Positions 1 through 8,842 of a DNA stretch of 64,000 bases are shown piece by piece. The stretch is from Alistipes putredinis DSM 17216. GTDB taxonomy: Bacteria > Bacteroidota > Bacteroidia > Bacteroidales > Rikenellaceae. The position numbers were made by a program, and so were the translations under genes. The DNA is taken from assembly GCF_000154465.1 (NCBI RefSeq), contig NZ_DS499580.1:310001-374000 (forward strand), written 5' to 3'. The notes beneath the pieces were generated by a model. The model had not been told where the DNA came from and did not search any database. It saw only the letters and a program-made list of their open reading frames with translations. The stretch's first letter is position 1. Each line of letters opens with the position of its first letter.

Positions 1-526
1 GCGACTTGTCGGTCATCGCCATCACGATATAAACGTGTGCGTAAGCGGCGTTGGTGATGAAGATTTTGTTGCCGTTCAGGATATAGTGGTCGCCTGCATC
101 GACTGCCGTGGTCTGCTGTGCCGCAGCATCCGTACCGGCGTTGGGCTCCGTGAGGCCGAAAGCGCCGAGCCATTCGCCCGAGCAGAGCTTGGGCAGGTAT
201 TTCATTTTCTGTTCTTCGGTACCGTGCTCATAAATCGGAGCGGCGCAGAGCGACGTGTGTGCCGATACGACCACGCCCGTAGTGGCGCATACGCGCGACA
301 GCTCTTCGACGGCCATCGAATAAAGGATGTTGTTGCCGCCTGCACCGCCGTAGTTGACGGGGAAGGGAATACCGAAGATTCCCAGTTTTGCCATTTTCTC
401 TACGGTTTCCACAGGGAAACGTTCCTCTTCGTCGATTTCGGCAGCCAGAGGTTTCACCTCGTTTTCGGCAAATTCGCGGATCATTTGCCGGAACAGCTGC
501 TCGGTTTTGGTCAATTCGAAATTCAT
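1..526 (-). CDS. acyl-CoA dehydrogenase (butyryl-CoA dehydrogenase type), partial
   Basis: This is the N-terminal 175 codons of an FAD-dependent acyl-CoA dehydrogenase; the rest lies beyond the window start. The protein begins MNFELTKTEQLFRQMIREFA, the usual helical N-terminal domain, and then shows the middle-domain motif GAFGLTEPNAGTDAA, which binds flavin and substrate in this family. It is the last visible gene of the lysine-fermentation operon, 26 bp after the FabG-like gene. In that setting it most likely reduces crotonyl-CoA to butyryl-CoA with electrons from an electron-transfer flavoprotein. No etf genes lie in the window, and the catalytic Glu is in the missing half. The family call is firm; the substrate is inferred from context. 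Confidence 0.9.
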   Translation of the reverse strand, partial: MNFELTKTEQLFRQMIREFAENEVKPLAAEIDEEERFPVETVEKMAKLGIFGIPFPVNYGGAGGNNILYSMAVEELSRVCATTGVVVSAHTSLCAAPIYEHGTEEQKMKYLPKLCSGEWLGAFGLTEPNAGTDAAAQQTTAVDAGDHYILNGNKIFITNAAYAHVYIVMAMTDKS

Positions 527-552
527 TTTATAAGTATGGTTTTTTAATGATT

Positions 553-1296
553 TTAAACAGTCATACCGCCATCTACGCTCAAAACGGCACCATTGACGTA
601 GGCCGCTTCGTCGGATGCGAGGTAGAGATAGGCGGCGGCGATCTCCTCGGGACGACCCAGGCGACCTACGGGAACTTTGGCCCGCATGCCGTCGAGTACA
701 TTCTCAGGCATCTTGGCAACCATTTCGGTTTCGATGAAGCCCGGGGCTACGGCATTGACCGTGATACCCTTACGTCCCAGTTCGCGGGCCATCGTTTTGG
801 TCATACCGATCAGGCCGGCTTTCGTGGCCACGTAGTTGGTCTGGCCGAAGTTGCCGTAAAGCCCTACTACCGACGAGGCATTGACGATGCGTCCGTAGCC
901 GGCTTCGAGCATGTAGTTCAACACGGCCTTGCAGCAGTAGAACGTGCCCGAAAGATTGACGTCGATCACGTTCTGCCACTGTTCGACGGTCATTTTCTTG
1001 AGCGTGCTGTCGTTGGTGATGCCGGCATTGTTGATCAGGATGTCGATCTTGCCGAACTTGTCGGCGACGCGCTTGGCCGCAGCGGTTACCGCCTCGAAAT
1101 CGCTCGTATCGACCTTGTCGAAGGTGATGGCGAGCCCTTCGGCTGCGGCTTTTTTCTCCATTTCCTTACCGCGGGCTTCGTTACGTGCCCATACGACTAC
1201 CTGTGCGCCTTCGCGTGCGAAACGCAGTGCCGTTGCTTCGCCGATACCGGCCGTGCCGCCCGTGACGATGGCGACTCTGTTCTCAAGTCTTTTCAT
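553..1296 (-). CDS. SDR-family 3-oxoacyl reductase, PhaB/FabG-like
   Basis: A 247-residue short-chain dehydrogenase. The NAD(P)-binding TGGTAGIG lies at 12-19 and NNAG at 89-92. The complete catalytic tetrad is visible: Asn114, Ser142, Tyr155 and Lys159. The stretch before the catalytic Tyr reads GNFGQTNY, closer to acetoacetyl-CoA reductase PhaB than to many FabG proteins. It lies in the lysine-fermentation operon directly after a MaoC hydratase gene (12 bp gap). That context points to NAD(P)H-dependent interconversion of acetoacetyl-CoA and (R)-3-hydroxybutyryl-CoA rather than housekeeping fatty-acid synthesis. Family membership is certain; the CoA rather than ACP substrate is inferred. Confidence 0.9.
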   Translation of the reverse strand: MKRLENRVAIVTGGTAGIGEATALRFAREGAQVVVWARNEARGKEMEKKAAAEGLAITFDKVDTSDFEAVTAAAKRVADKFGKIDILINNAGITNDSTLKKMTVEQWQNVIDVNLSGTFYCCKAVLNYMLEAGYGRIVNASSVVGLYGNFGQTNYVATKAGLIGMTKTMARELGRKGITVNAVAPGFIETEMVAKMPENVLDGMRAKVPVGRLGRPEEIAAAYLYLASDEAAYVNGAVLSVDGGMTV

Positions 1297-1308
1297 GGTT
1301 ATCTCTTT

Positions 1309-1713
1309 TTAGATGAATTCTTTGTTGTGTTTGAGTTTGGCGGTGCCCGTGATGCACTCTTTGCCGGCAGCATCGAGCAGCAGGCATTTGATCGTACCGA
1401 TGTGTTTTTCGGTGTTTACGTCGATTACTTCGAATTCGGCCGTATATTTCTCCCCGGCGAAGACGGGTGCACGGAACGACATCTCCTGCGAGAGATAGAT
1501 GGTGCCCTGTCCCGGGAAGAGCATTCCGAAGACCTTCGAGAATACGGAGGCCGAAAGGAATCCGTGCACGATGGGACGGCCGAACGGGGTTTTGGCTGCG
1601 AATTCCGGATCGAGGTGGATCGGGTTTTTGTCGCCCGTGATTTCGGCGAAAGCGATCACGCCTTCCTGCGTATAGGTCACTTCGTGACGGTATTTATCTC
1701 CTGTTTTGATCAT
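1309..1713 (-). CDS. MaoC-family (R)-specific enoyl-CoA hydratase, PhaJ-like
   Basis: A 134-residue single hot-dog protein of the MaoC/PhaJ family, of typical length. The hydratase motif AEITGDKNPIH holds the catalytic Asp28 and His33, matching the Asp-His pair of PhaJ, and is followed by the HGFLSASVFS helix. It is predicted to interconvert crotonyl-CoA and (R)-3-hydroxybutyryl-CoA. It sits between the CoA-transferase beta subunit (7 bp) and the FabG/PhaB-like reductase. The two together would form an R-specific branch joining acetoacetyl-CoA to crotonyl-CoA, in place of the clostridial (S)-specific Hbd/Crt pair. Confidence 0.88.
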   Translation of the reverse strand: MIKTGDKYRHEVTYTQEGVIAFAEITGDKNPIHLDPEFAAKTPFGRPIVHGFLSASVFSKVFGMLFPGQGTIYLSQEMSFRAPVFAGEKYTAEFEVIDVNTEKHIGTIKCLLLDAAGKECITGTAKLKHNKEFI

Positions 1714-1720
1714 GGCGGGC

Positions 1721-2380
1721 CTATTTTTTCATGGGTTTAAGATCCTTGGACACGATCAGGTGCGCTTCGGTAGCGGCCTGAACCTGTTCGACGGTGAATT
1801 CGGGGTTGATTTCCGTCAGCACGATGCCTTCCGGGGTAATCTCCATGACGCCCATTTCGGTTACGATCATGTTCACGGAGCCTTTGGCCGTCAGCGGCAG
1901 CGTACATTTCTTGAGGATTTTGGGTGCGCCTTTGGCCGTGTGTTCCATGGCCAGGATCACCTTGTCGGCACCCGTGAGCAGGTCCATCGCACCGCCCATG
2001 CCGGGGGCTTTCTTGCCCGGGATGATCCAGTTGGCCAGGTCGCCTTTTTCATCGACCTGCAAGGCTCCCAGTACCGAAGCGTTCACATGACCGCCGCGGA
2101 TGATGCCGAACGAGGTGGCGCTGTCGAAGCACGAGGCGCCCTCGAGGGCCGTGACGAATCCGCCGCCGGCATTGATAAATTCGGGGTCTTCCTCGCCCGG
2201 TGCGGGGGTCGGGCCCATACCGAGCAGGCCGTTTTCGCTCTGCAGGAAGATTTGAACGCCTTCCGGCAGGTAATCGGGGACGGCCGTCGGCAGTCCGATA
2301 CCGAGGTTCACCACGTCGCCGTCTTTGAGTTCCATCGCCACGCGTTTGGCGATGATTTCTCTGATCTGTTCCTTTTCCAT
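1721..2380 (-). CDS. atoA: butyrate/acetoacetate CoA-transferase, beta subunit
   Basis: A 219-residue subunit B of the family I CoA-transferases. The motif SENG at 48-51 contains the catalytic Glu49, which forms the glutamyl-CoA thioester. The N-terminal GIGLPTAVPDYLP is typical. In lysine fermentation the enzyme moves CoA from butyryl-CoA to acetoacetate, giving butyrate and acetoacetyl-CoA. Its partner alpha subunit is not adjacent: it is the first gene of the same operon, more than 9 kb upstream in transcription. The symbol follows the E. coli family name; the substrate is inferred from the operon. Confidence 0.92.
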   Translation of the reverse strand: MEKEQIREIIAKRVAMELKDGDVVNLGIGLPTAVPDYLPEGVQIFLQSENGLLGMGPTPAPGEEDPEFINAGGGFVTALEGASCFDSATSFGIIRGGHVNASVLGALQVDEKGDLANWIIPGKKAPGMGGAMDLLTGADKVILAMEHTAKGAPKILKKCTLPLTAKGSVNMIVTEMGVMEITPEGIVLTEINPEFTVEQVQAATEAHLIVSKDLKPMKK

Positions 2381-2452
2381 AGATTTATGTCGTTTTTGTC
2401 TGTTCGTCGTACTGTCTTGAAACGGGGCGGTTCTGGAATCCGGGACCGTTTC

Positions 2453-3244
2453 CTATTTGCGGTGCATTCTGCGGGCCATCTCCTGGGCGATGAACGACGC
2501 CACGTCGTCGGCGTAGGTGTTCATGCCGAAGCCGGCGTCATAGCCCAGCTCTTTGGCCAGTTCGTGCGAGATGCGCGGGCCGCCGCACGCCAGAATCACT
2601 TTGTCGCGCAGCCCTTCGGCTTCGAGCATTTCGACCAGCTCCGTGAGGTTCTTGATATGGATATCCTTCTGGGTCACCGTCTGCGAAACCAGCAGGGCGT
2701 CGGCCTTGAGTTCGATCGCTTTGGCGATGAACTCTTCGTTGGTCACCTGGCTGCCCATGTTGAGGGCTTCGAACATCTCGTAGCGCTCCAGTCCGTAGTG
2801 GCCTGCGAAGCCTTTCATGTTCATAATGGCGTCGATACCTACCGTATGGGCGTCCGTGCCGGTGCTGGCGCCGATCACCACGATCGGGCGGCCGATCTGC
2901 TCGCGGATGAAGCTGTCCGTTTCGGCCATGTCCCATTTGGTCGATTCGACTTTCGGGACATGGATATTCGAATAATCGACCGTATGGGTGCAGCTTCCGT
3001 AGCAGTTGAAGAACGTGTAACCGGCCGTCAGCTCCCGGTGGAATACTACCTGCGGGTTCTCGAAGCCCATCTTTTTCATCAACTGTTTGGCCGCTTCGAT
3101 GGCTTCGTCGCCGGCGGGCACGGGCAGTGTGAAACTCAACTGCGTTTTGCCGTCGTTCATTGTGTCGCCGTAGGGCTTTATCTTTTTCAGGTCGAGGGTC
3201 TGGTCGAAATCCCTGCCTTCGGTTGAATATAATCCTCCACTCAT
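2453..3244 (-). CDS. kamE: lysine 5,6-aminomutase, beta subunit
   Basis: A 263-residue B12- and PLP-binding subunit of lysine 5,6-aminomutase, which moves the terminal amino group of beta-lysine to C5, giving 3,5-diaminohexanoate. The base-off cobalamin motif DAHTVG lies at 131-136 with His133 as the expected lower cobalt ligand. Lys144, in NMKGFAGHYG, matches the position of the PLP Schiff-base lysine of the clostridial enzyme. The C-terminal two thirds is a Rossmann-like B12 domain (GASTGTD, then ACGGPRI). The gene follows kamD by 61 bp. Residue numbers match those known for the clostridial enzyme, so the call is very secure. Confidence 0.97.
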   Translation of the reverse strand: MSGGLYSTEGRDFDQTLDLKKIKPYGDTMNDGKTQLSFTLPVPAGDEAIEAAKQLMKKMGFENPQVVFHRELTAGYTFFNCYGSCTHTVDYSNIHVPKVESTKWDMAETDSFIREQIGRPIVVIGASTGTDAHTVGIDAIMNMKGFAGHYGLERYEMFEALNMGSQVTNEEFIAKAIELKADALLVSQTVTQKDIHIKNLTELVEMLEAEGLRDKVILACGGPRISHELAKELGYDAGFGMNTYADDVASFIAQEMARRMHRK

Positions 3245-3305
3245 AGAATCAATATGCTAATATAGTTAAAATAAGGCGTTTGGTCGTACTTGCAGCATCG
3301 GAATA

Positions 3306-4886
3306 TCATTTTTTCGCTGCGGCGCGACTGCCGTTTTTCATAATCTCCACGAAGGGGTTGTAGTAGTTGCGGCCCTTGCTGCTCACGCCCTCCAGACCCT
3401 TGCCGCCGTTCATGGGGCGTTTGATGTCGGCGAAGATTCCCTTCTCGAGCGCCGAGAAGAGTCCCTCTTTTTCGAGGCGTTCGAGAAGTGCGGTAGCTTT
3501 GTCCAACACCTCCTTGGCACGTTTGCGGATCAGTCCGCCTTCCTTGAACTCCACTTCGTCGCCGATGTTCTTCATGTTGTTGAAGATGTAGCGGGCGTTC
3601 TCGATGGAAAGGTAGCGGTCCGACATGAACGGGGTGTGGATGGCTTCGGTCGGCATACCTAACAACTGAATGCCCTGCGAAGTCCAGATGCCCACCATGT
3701 TGAACAGTGCGTCCTGGATATGTCCCCGGAAGATGTTGCCGGTCATGAACTTCGTCGGCGGCATATATTTCAGCGGAGCCTTGGGGAAGATCTCGCGGGT
3801 CATCTGCGCCTGCGCCAGCTCGTAGAGGAAGCCGTTTTCGAGCATTGGATCCATCTCGAAGGCGTGTCCCAGACCCATTTGCTCCTCGGGCAGGCCGGCC
3901 AGCAGGGCCAGTTGTTCGTTGATCAGGTCGGAAGCCAGCACCGTGTGAGCCTCCTCGACCGCGTCGGCTGTGGTGAGGTAGTTGTCCTCGCCCGTGTTGA
4001 TGATTACGCCGGCGAAGCCGTTGATTACGCGCGACATATATTGATCGACCAGCGTGCGCTGCATGTTGATGTCGCGGAACAGAATGCCGTACAGGGCGTC
4101 GTTGAGCATCACATCCAGACCTTCGAGTGCGCCCATTACGGCGATCTCGGGCATGCAGAGGCCCGAGCAGTAGTTGCACAAGCGGATGTAGCGGCCGACC
4201 TCTTCGCCTACTTCGTCCAGAGCCTTGCGCATGATGCGGAAGTTCTCCTGGGTGGCGAACGTACCGCCGAATCCCTCGGTCGTCGCGCCGTAGGGCACGT
4301 AGTCGAGCAGGCTCTGGCCCGTGGTGCGGATTACGGCGATGATGTCGGCGCCCTGTCGGGCTGCGGCCTGTGCCTGTACGACATCTTCGTAGATGTTACC
4401 CGTCGCTACGATTACGTAGAGGTAGGGGCGCGGCCCTTCGCCGATGGTGGCGATGTAGTTTTCTCGACGCTGGCGGTTGGCTGCGATTTTGGCGATGCTG
4501 GCGTCGATATACGGTTTCAGCGCCGCTTCGCGCTCGGCTGCCGTACATACGGCCGAGCGGGTGATGTCGAGTTTGCCGGCAGCGATCTGCTCGGCGATTT
4601 GCTGGGGCGTGAGTCCCGTTTCGACGATCGCGTTGCCGAGGAAGAACAGGGCGCCTTCGCCCAATACGTTTTTCTCCCGCAGCTCTTCCACCACCACGTT
4701 CGGCAGCGGTACCGCGTTGGCATCCACGCCGTCGATGCCGATCAGACGGCACAGCGTCCGCTCGACGGCTACCGTCGTATAACCTTCCACAAAATCCTGC
4801 ACCCCGTTGGCGATCTTGCGCGCTACGTCCCGGGCGTGTTCCACCTGGTTAAAGTCTATTCCTAATTTGCTTTTCATATCGTTCAT
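3306..4886 (-). CDS. kamD: lysine 5,6-aminomutase, alpha subunit
   Basis: A 526-residue alpha subunit of the adenosylcobalamin-dependent lysine 5,6-aminomutase. It forms the TIM barrel that holds substrate and PLP and partners KamE. The length and the conserved core (for example GQSLLDYVPYGATTEGFGG and CNYCSGLCMPEIAVMGALEG) fit the family. The start at MNDMKSKLG is used; a second Met three codons on is possible. It lies between kamC (24 bp upstream) and kamE in the order kamC-kamD-kamE, so all three are probably translated from one mRNA. Confidence 0.96.
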   Translation of the reverse strand: MNDMKSKLGIDFNQVEHARDVARKIANGVQDFVEGYTTVAVERTLCRLIGIDGVDANAVPLPNVVVEELREKNVLGEGALFFLGNAIVETGLTPQQIAEQIAAGKLDITRSAVCTAAEREAALKPYIDASIAKIAANRQRRENYIATIGEGPRPYLYVIVATGNIYEDVVQAQAAARQGADIIAVIRTTGQSLLDYVPYGATTEGFGGTFATQENFRIMRKALDEVGEEVGRYIRLCNYCSGLCMPEIAVMGALEGLDVMLNDALYGILFRDINMQRTLVDQYMSRVINGFAGVIINTGEDNYLTTADAVEEAHTVLASDLINEQLALLAGLPEEQMGLGHAFEMDPMLENGFLYELAQAQMTREIFPKAPLKYMPPTKFMTGNIFRGHIQDALFNMVGIWTSQGIQLLGMPTEAIHTPFMSDRYLSIENARYIFNNMKNIGDEVEFKEGGLIRKRAKEVLDKATALLERLEKEGLFSALEKGIFADIKRPMNGGKGLEGVSSKGRNYYNPFVEIMKNGSRAAAKK

Positions 4887-4910
4887 GTAGGCTGTGCCGT
4901 ACGGCTGCCG

Positions 4911-6332
4911 TCATTGGTTGTTTTTGAGTTCTTCGTTGCGTTCGATTCGCCGGAGGATCTCCGGGTCGATGCCCAGAATACGGGCGATCCGGATCGCTTC
5001 GTGCGGAACTTCGTCCGTCGTGACCTCCTCGAGTGAGTAGTCTATGAAATCGTTGATGTTTTTCAGCGTGATCCTCTCCTCCGCGTTCGTTTCCGAGAAG
5101 CCTTTTACCTTCAGCTTGCGGCACGGAGCCGCGATGCCGTTGTAGTGGGTGGTTACGAGCGAAGGGACTTCGTAGTCGGCCAGAAATTCGAGGACGCCGT
5201 TCACGATCGCCCTTCCTTCGACCGGATTGGTCGTGCGGGCCGGTTCGTCGATGAGAGCCAGCACCCGCCTGCCTGCCCGGACGCTTTTGGCCAGTTCGTC
5301 CATCCGCATCATCTCGGCCGCGAACGACGAGAGTCCGCTGAGCTGGTCCTGTCCGTCGCCGATGGAGCAGTGCACTTCGTCCACAAGGGCTATTTCCGCC
5401 CTTTCGGCCGCAATGTAAAATCCGAATTGCAGCATGTACTGGGCCAGCTCGACGCTGTGCAGCAACACGGTTTTGCCCGACATGTTGGCGCCGGTGATTA
5501 CCGTAGGTCCCGTCGTCAGGCGGATGTTCACGGGCTGGAATCGCTTCCCGGCCGCTTCGAGCGAAATCCGCAACTCGGGGTTGAACAAGCCTCGGAAGGA
5601 GGTCGTGTCCTGCGTTATCGCGGGACGGGTAAGGCCCCAGTCGCGGGCCTGCATCGCCTTGGCGATCACCACATCGAGCCATCCCATCCGGTCGAGTGCC
5701 TGTTGCAACGCTTCGTGGTATTTCCGCAATTCGACGGAGAGTCTCTCCCGAATGCGGTCTTCGATTTCCACGCTGCGGAAATAGAGCTCCTGCACTTGAG
5801 ACTCGTCGGCTCCGGCCTGTTTGCGTGCTTTGATCTGTTTGCGCAGGGTCGCCAGCTCCTCCGAGTAGGCGTCATAGACGAAGAAATGGGGGAGCCGGTT
5901 GCCTTCCGGATCGAGCAGATCGACGACCCCGTTCAGCTCGGGAAGTTCCGCAAGATGCCCTTGCGAAGCCAGTGGTCGAAGCTCTTCCGCCAGCAGCGCG
6001 AAAAACTTCAATTCGAACAGTTCGATGTCGTCGAATACGCAGTTGCCGCCCGTGCGTTCGATCGTTGAGCGGATGTCGCGCAGCAGGGCCAGTTTGCGGC
6101 GAATCGTTTCGGTGCGGTCGCGTCCCGCTTCGGTTTCGAGCAGGCGCAACACCGAGGCGATGCGGTCGTGTTCCGCCGTGATCGCCGACTCCTCGCCGAG
6201 CCATGTCATTTCATGGAGCATACGCCGCCCGACGGAGGAACAGATCTCCATTCCTTCGACGACGCAGCGCAGTCCGCTGGTATGTTGTATGGCCTCTTTG
6301 AGTCGCATTCGTTTTCTGGTTATTCGATGCAA
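4911..6332 (-). CDS. kamC: MutS-like ATPase, predicted aminomutase reactivase KamC
   Basis: A 473-residue protein with the ATPase domain of MutS: Walker A GANMSGKT at 281-288, an ABC-type signature region DGQDQLSGLSSFAAEM at 326-341, Walker B VLALIDEP at 357-364 and the THYN histidine loop near 395. The N-terminal 270 residues are helical lever/clamp-like. The mismatch-reading domain I of true MutS, with its Phe-x-Glu motif, is absent and the protein is about half the length of MutS. It lies inside the lysine-fermentation operon between kamB and kamD. I recall such genes being named KamC, a proposed reactivase ATPase for lysine 5,6-aminomutase. The role is family knowledge plus context, not visible chemistry. 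Confidence 0.85.
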   Translation of the reverse strand: MHRITRKRMRLKEAIQHTSGLRCVVEGMEICSSVGRRMLHEMTWLGEESAITAEHDRIASVLRLLETEAGRDRTETIRRKLALLRDIRSTIERTGGNCVFDDIELFELKFFALLAEELRPLASQGHLAELPELNGVVDLLDPEGNRLPHFFVYDAYSEELATLRKQIKARKQAGADESQVQELYFRSVEIEDRIRERLSVELRKYHEALQQALDRMGWLDVVIAKAMQARDWGLTRPAITQDTTSFRGLFNPELRISLEAAGKRFQPVNIRLTTGPTVITGANMSGKTVLLHSVELAQYMLQFGFYIAAERAEIALVDEVHCSIGDGQDQLSGLSSFAAEMMRMDELAKSVRAGRRVLALIDEPARTTNPVEGRAIVNGVLEFLADYEVPSLVTTHYNGIAAPCRKLKVKGFSETNAEERITLKNINDFIDYSLEEVTTDEVPHEAIRIARILGIDPEILRRIERNEELKNNQ

Positions 6333-6401
6333 TTTTACACGGGTTCGCGTATTTATTTCACGGTCTCCGGCCGTATCAGAGCGTCTGACCTTCCTCTGAC
6401 T

Positions 6402-6417
6402 CCCCTCCTCGGAGGGG
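6402..6417. repeat. small inverted repeat, also found at 51739-51754
   Basis: In the 129 bp between kamB and kamC lies a palindromic cccctcctcggagggg. Its complement, CCCTCCGAGGAGGG with flanking A/G context, recurs upstream of fbp. It may be a dispersed repeat or a weak hairpin in the kam mRNA. No run of T follows, so it is not called a terminator. Confidence 0.45.
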
Positions 6418-6461
6418 ACTTTAAGATCCTTGATTTTGTTCGTGTGTAGCCGTATTCGTTT

Positions 6462-7469
6462 CTATTCGGGCATTTTCTTTACGTCGTAAACCGGTATTTG
6501 CAACGCCTCCTGCATCGCTTCGCACAACCGTCGGGAGTCGAGTACCAGCCCCGACGGAGCCGTCGGATTGACCGTGACGGCCAGCAGCCGGCTGCGGTGC
6601 ACCACCCTGATCCGGTGTCCCCGGCGCAGGAAGGCGTAAAACGCTTCGGGCGAGGCGAACACCCGCGTAAAGTCGCGGACGATCAACTCCACTTCCCGTT
6701 GTTGCGTTCGCAGCAGTTGGAACAGCTTGTCCGTGACGATGCCGGTGGCGTAAATCCGCCGGCCGTGCCGGAACAGGTTCTCTCCGCTCCGTTCGAGCAT
6801 CAGCACCGAGGGTAATTCGAGGTCGATCGGTTCGCCGCCGCCGCTGACGGCCCACACCCCCTGTGTCAGAGGATCGAGCCGGGTACGCAGCGCATCCTCG
6901 ATCTCTTCGATTCCGATCAGTTCGTAAACGTATTTCGTCTTGCGGACCAGTTCGGGAATATTTCCCGCGACGGCAGCTCCCGTGGCCAGGATCATCGCTT
7001 CGGTGACCGCCGGCGAAGCCAGGCTCAACCGCGACAGGGCGCCGTCCACGATCGTCGTGCCTACGCCCCGGGCTTTGAGCCGGTCGATCAGGGCTTTCAG
7101 GCCCGCCGTGTCCGAAGGTCCGGAGAGCAGCAATTTGCCGCTCATCCTCGCGCGGGCCGTTATCAGCCGCCCGAGCGCCGTCCGCTCCAGACTCACGTCG
7201 AGGACCTCGGCCGCGAGCCGTTTTTCCCGGTAGTGTTTCTCCGAGGTGACGAAGATCATTCCCTCGGGAATCTCGATCTCGGGCTTCGCCGTCTGGCACA
7301 CCTGATCCCGGCTCTCGCCGTCGATTCCGACCGAAGTCAGGGCGAAACGCTCCGCCTGGCCGCCGAGTTGTCCCAGAATGTAGTTCAGACATTCGGTTTT
7401 ACCCGTGTTCTTCTCCAGGCCGACGATGGCCAGGCTGCCGAAATCCGATATGTTCGTTACGAATCCCAA
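6462..7469 (-). CDS. kamB: P-loop protein, predicted aminomutase reactivase subunit KamB
   Basis: A 335-residue protein with an N-terminal P-loop GLEKNTGKT at 17-25, followed by a region with few recognisable motifs (FALTSVGIDGESRD, then GMIFVTSEKHYREK). It lies between kamA (32 bp upstream) and kamC, the position of the gene usually called kamB in lysine-fermentation clusters. With the MutS-like KamC it probably forms an ATP-dependent system that exchanges damaged cobalamin on KamDE. This is inferred from the operon and remembered annotation of the family; no catalytic function can be read directly. Confidence 0.8.
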   Translation of the reverse strand: MGFVTNISDFGSLAIVGLEKNTGKTECLNYILGQLGGQAERFALTSVGIDGESRDQVCQTAKPEIEIPEGMIFVTSEKHYREKRLAAEVLDVSLERTALGRLITARARMSGKLLLSGPSDTAGLKALIDRLKARGVGTTIVDGALSRLSLASPAVTEAMILATGAAVAGNIPELVRKTKYVYELIGIEEIEDALRTRLDPLTQGVWAVSGGGEPIDLELPSVLMLERSGENLFRHGRRIYATGIVTDKLFQLLRTQQREVELIVRDFTRVFASPEAFYAFLRRGHRIRVVHRSRLLAVTVNPTAPSGLVLDSRRLCEAMQEALQIPVYDVKKMPE

Positions 7470-7501
7470 TCCGGTGCGGGCTGGTCTTGCAGCGTTACGT
7501 T

Positions 7502-8743
7502 CTAAAGGTTGTGGTTACGGGTCTTGCGGCTCAATTCGGACGGCTCGAGCGAAAGACGTCCGCCGCTCAACAACTCGGCCACGCCTTCCTTCCGACGTGC
7601 TTTCTCGCACTCTTCGCAGTGGCATTCGTCCTTGTAGTCGGTCGGTTCCGTATAGGTCGTGATCACACCTTCGTAGTTGCGGAGTACCACGCGGTTCGGA
7701 GCCTGCGAGATGACATAGTTCGGCATGACAGGAATCTTGCCACCACCGCCCGGAGCGTCCACGACGAATGTCGGAACGGCGTAACCCGAGGTGTGTCCCC
7801 GGAGGTTCTCGATGATTTCGATGCCTTTCGATACCGGAGTGCGGAAGTGTCCGATGCCCAGCGACAGGTCGCAGATATAAATATAGTAGGGACGCACACG
7901 CATCTTCACCAGTTCGTGCACGAGCTTTTTCATGATGTGCGTGCAGTCGTTCACACCGCGCAGCAACACCGACTGGTTGCCCAGGGGAATACCGGCGTCG
8001 GCCAGACGTGCGCAGGCCTGCTTCGATTCGGGGGTCACTTCGTTCGGATGATTGAAGTGGGTGTTCAGCCAGATCGGGTGGTATTTCTTGAGCATGTTCA
8101 CCAATTCCGGTGTGATGCGTTGAGGCAGCACGACCGGGGTGCGCGAGCCGATGCGGATGATCTCCACGTGGGGAATGGCACGCAGACGGCTGATGATATA
8201 TTCGAGTTTTTCGTCGCTCACCAGCAGGGCGTCGCCGCCCGAGAGCAGCACGTCGCGTACCTGCGGTGTACGGGCGATGTAGTCGATGCAGTCGTCGATC
8301 TGTTTCTCGGGGGTTGCACAGTCGTGCTGGCCGGCGAAGCGGCGGCGCGTGCAGTGGCGGCAGTACATCGAGCACATGTCGGTAATCAGGAACAGTACCC
8401 GGTCGGGGTAACGGTGCGTCAGACCCGGTACGGGCGAGTCGCTGTCCTCATGCAGGGGATCTTCCAGGTCGGCGGGCGAGCGCTTCAGCTCCTCGACGGT
8501 AGGAATGGCCTGCTTGCGGATCGGGCAGTGCGGATTTTCCGGATCGATCAGCGTCAGGTAGTAGGGCGTGATGGCCATACGGAGCGTTTTGAGCGATTCA
8601 CGGATGCCTTCCTCCTCTTCAGCGGTCAGCTTGATGTATTTCTTGAGCTCATCTACGGTCTCAATCCTGTTTTTTACCTGCCAGTGCCAGTCGTTCCATT
8701 GCTGGTCGGTCACTTCGGGAAAGAATTCTTTTCTGCGGCTCAT
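7502..8743 (-). CDS. kamA: L-lysine 2,3-aminomutase
   Basis: A 413-residue radical-SAM, PLP-dependent enzyme that converts L-lysine to L-beta-lysine, the first step of the pathway. The [4Fe-4S] motif CSMYCRHC gives Cys124, Cys128 and Cys131. The PLP lysine is Lys336 in GGGGKIPVMPNY, and the C-terminal zinc-type cysteines appear in CHCEEC. The start at MSRRKEFF is preferred because it matches the N-terminus of the clostridial enzyme; a longer frame begins 21 bp upstream. The gene follows kdd after a 242-bp gap holding two interleaved inverted repeats, the longest gap in the operon. Confidence 0.97.
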   Translation of the reverse strand: MSRRKEFFPEVTDQQWNDWHWQVKNRIETVDELKKYIKLTAEEEEGIRESLKTLRMAITPYYLTLIDPENPHCPIRKQAIPTVEELKRSPADLEDPLHEDSDSPVPGLTHRYPDRVLFLITDMCSMYCRHCTRRRFAGQHDCATPEKQIDDCIDYIARTPQVRDVLLSGGDALLVSDEKLEYIISRLRAIPHVEIIRIGSRTPVVLPQRITPELVNMLKKYHPIWLNTHFNHPNEVTPESKQACARLADAGIPLGNQSVLLRGVNDCTHIMKKLVHELVKMRVRPYYIYICDLSLGIGHFRTPVSKGIEIIENLRGHTSGYAVPTFVVDAPGGGGKIPVMPNYVISQAPNRVVLRNYEGVITTYTEPTDYKDECHCEECEKARRKEGVAELLSGGRLSLEPSELSRKTRNHNL

Positions 8744-8842
8744 TGCGGGTGTGAGAGGTGTCATTTGATTTTATTTGTTTCGTTCGATTGTTACGTTGTT
8801 GCGGTTTGTGTTTTTTCGCCGATGTAGCGAGCGTTTGTTTTC

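Noticed and set aside
4911..6332. DNA mismatch repair MutS
   Set aside because: It lacks the mismatch-recognition domain and is half length; its place between kamB and kamD indicates the KamC role.
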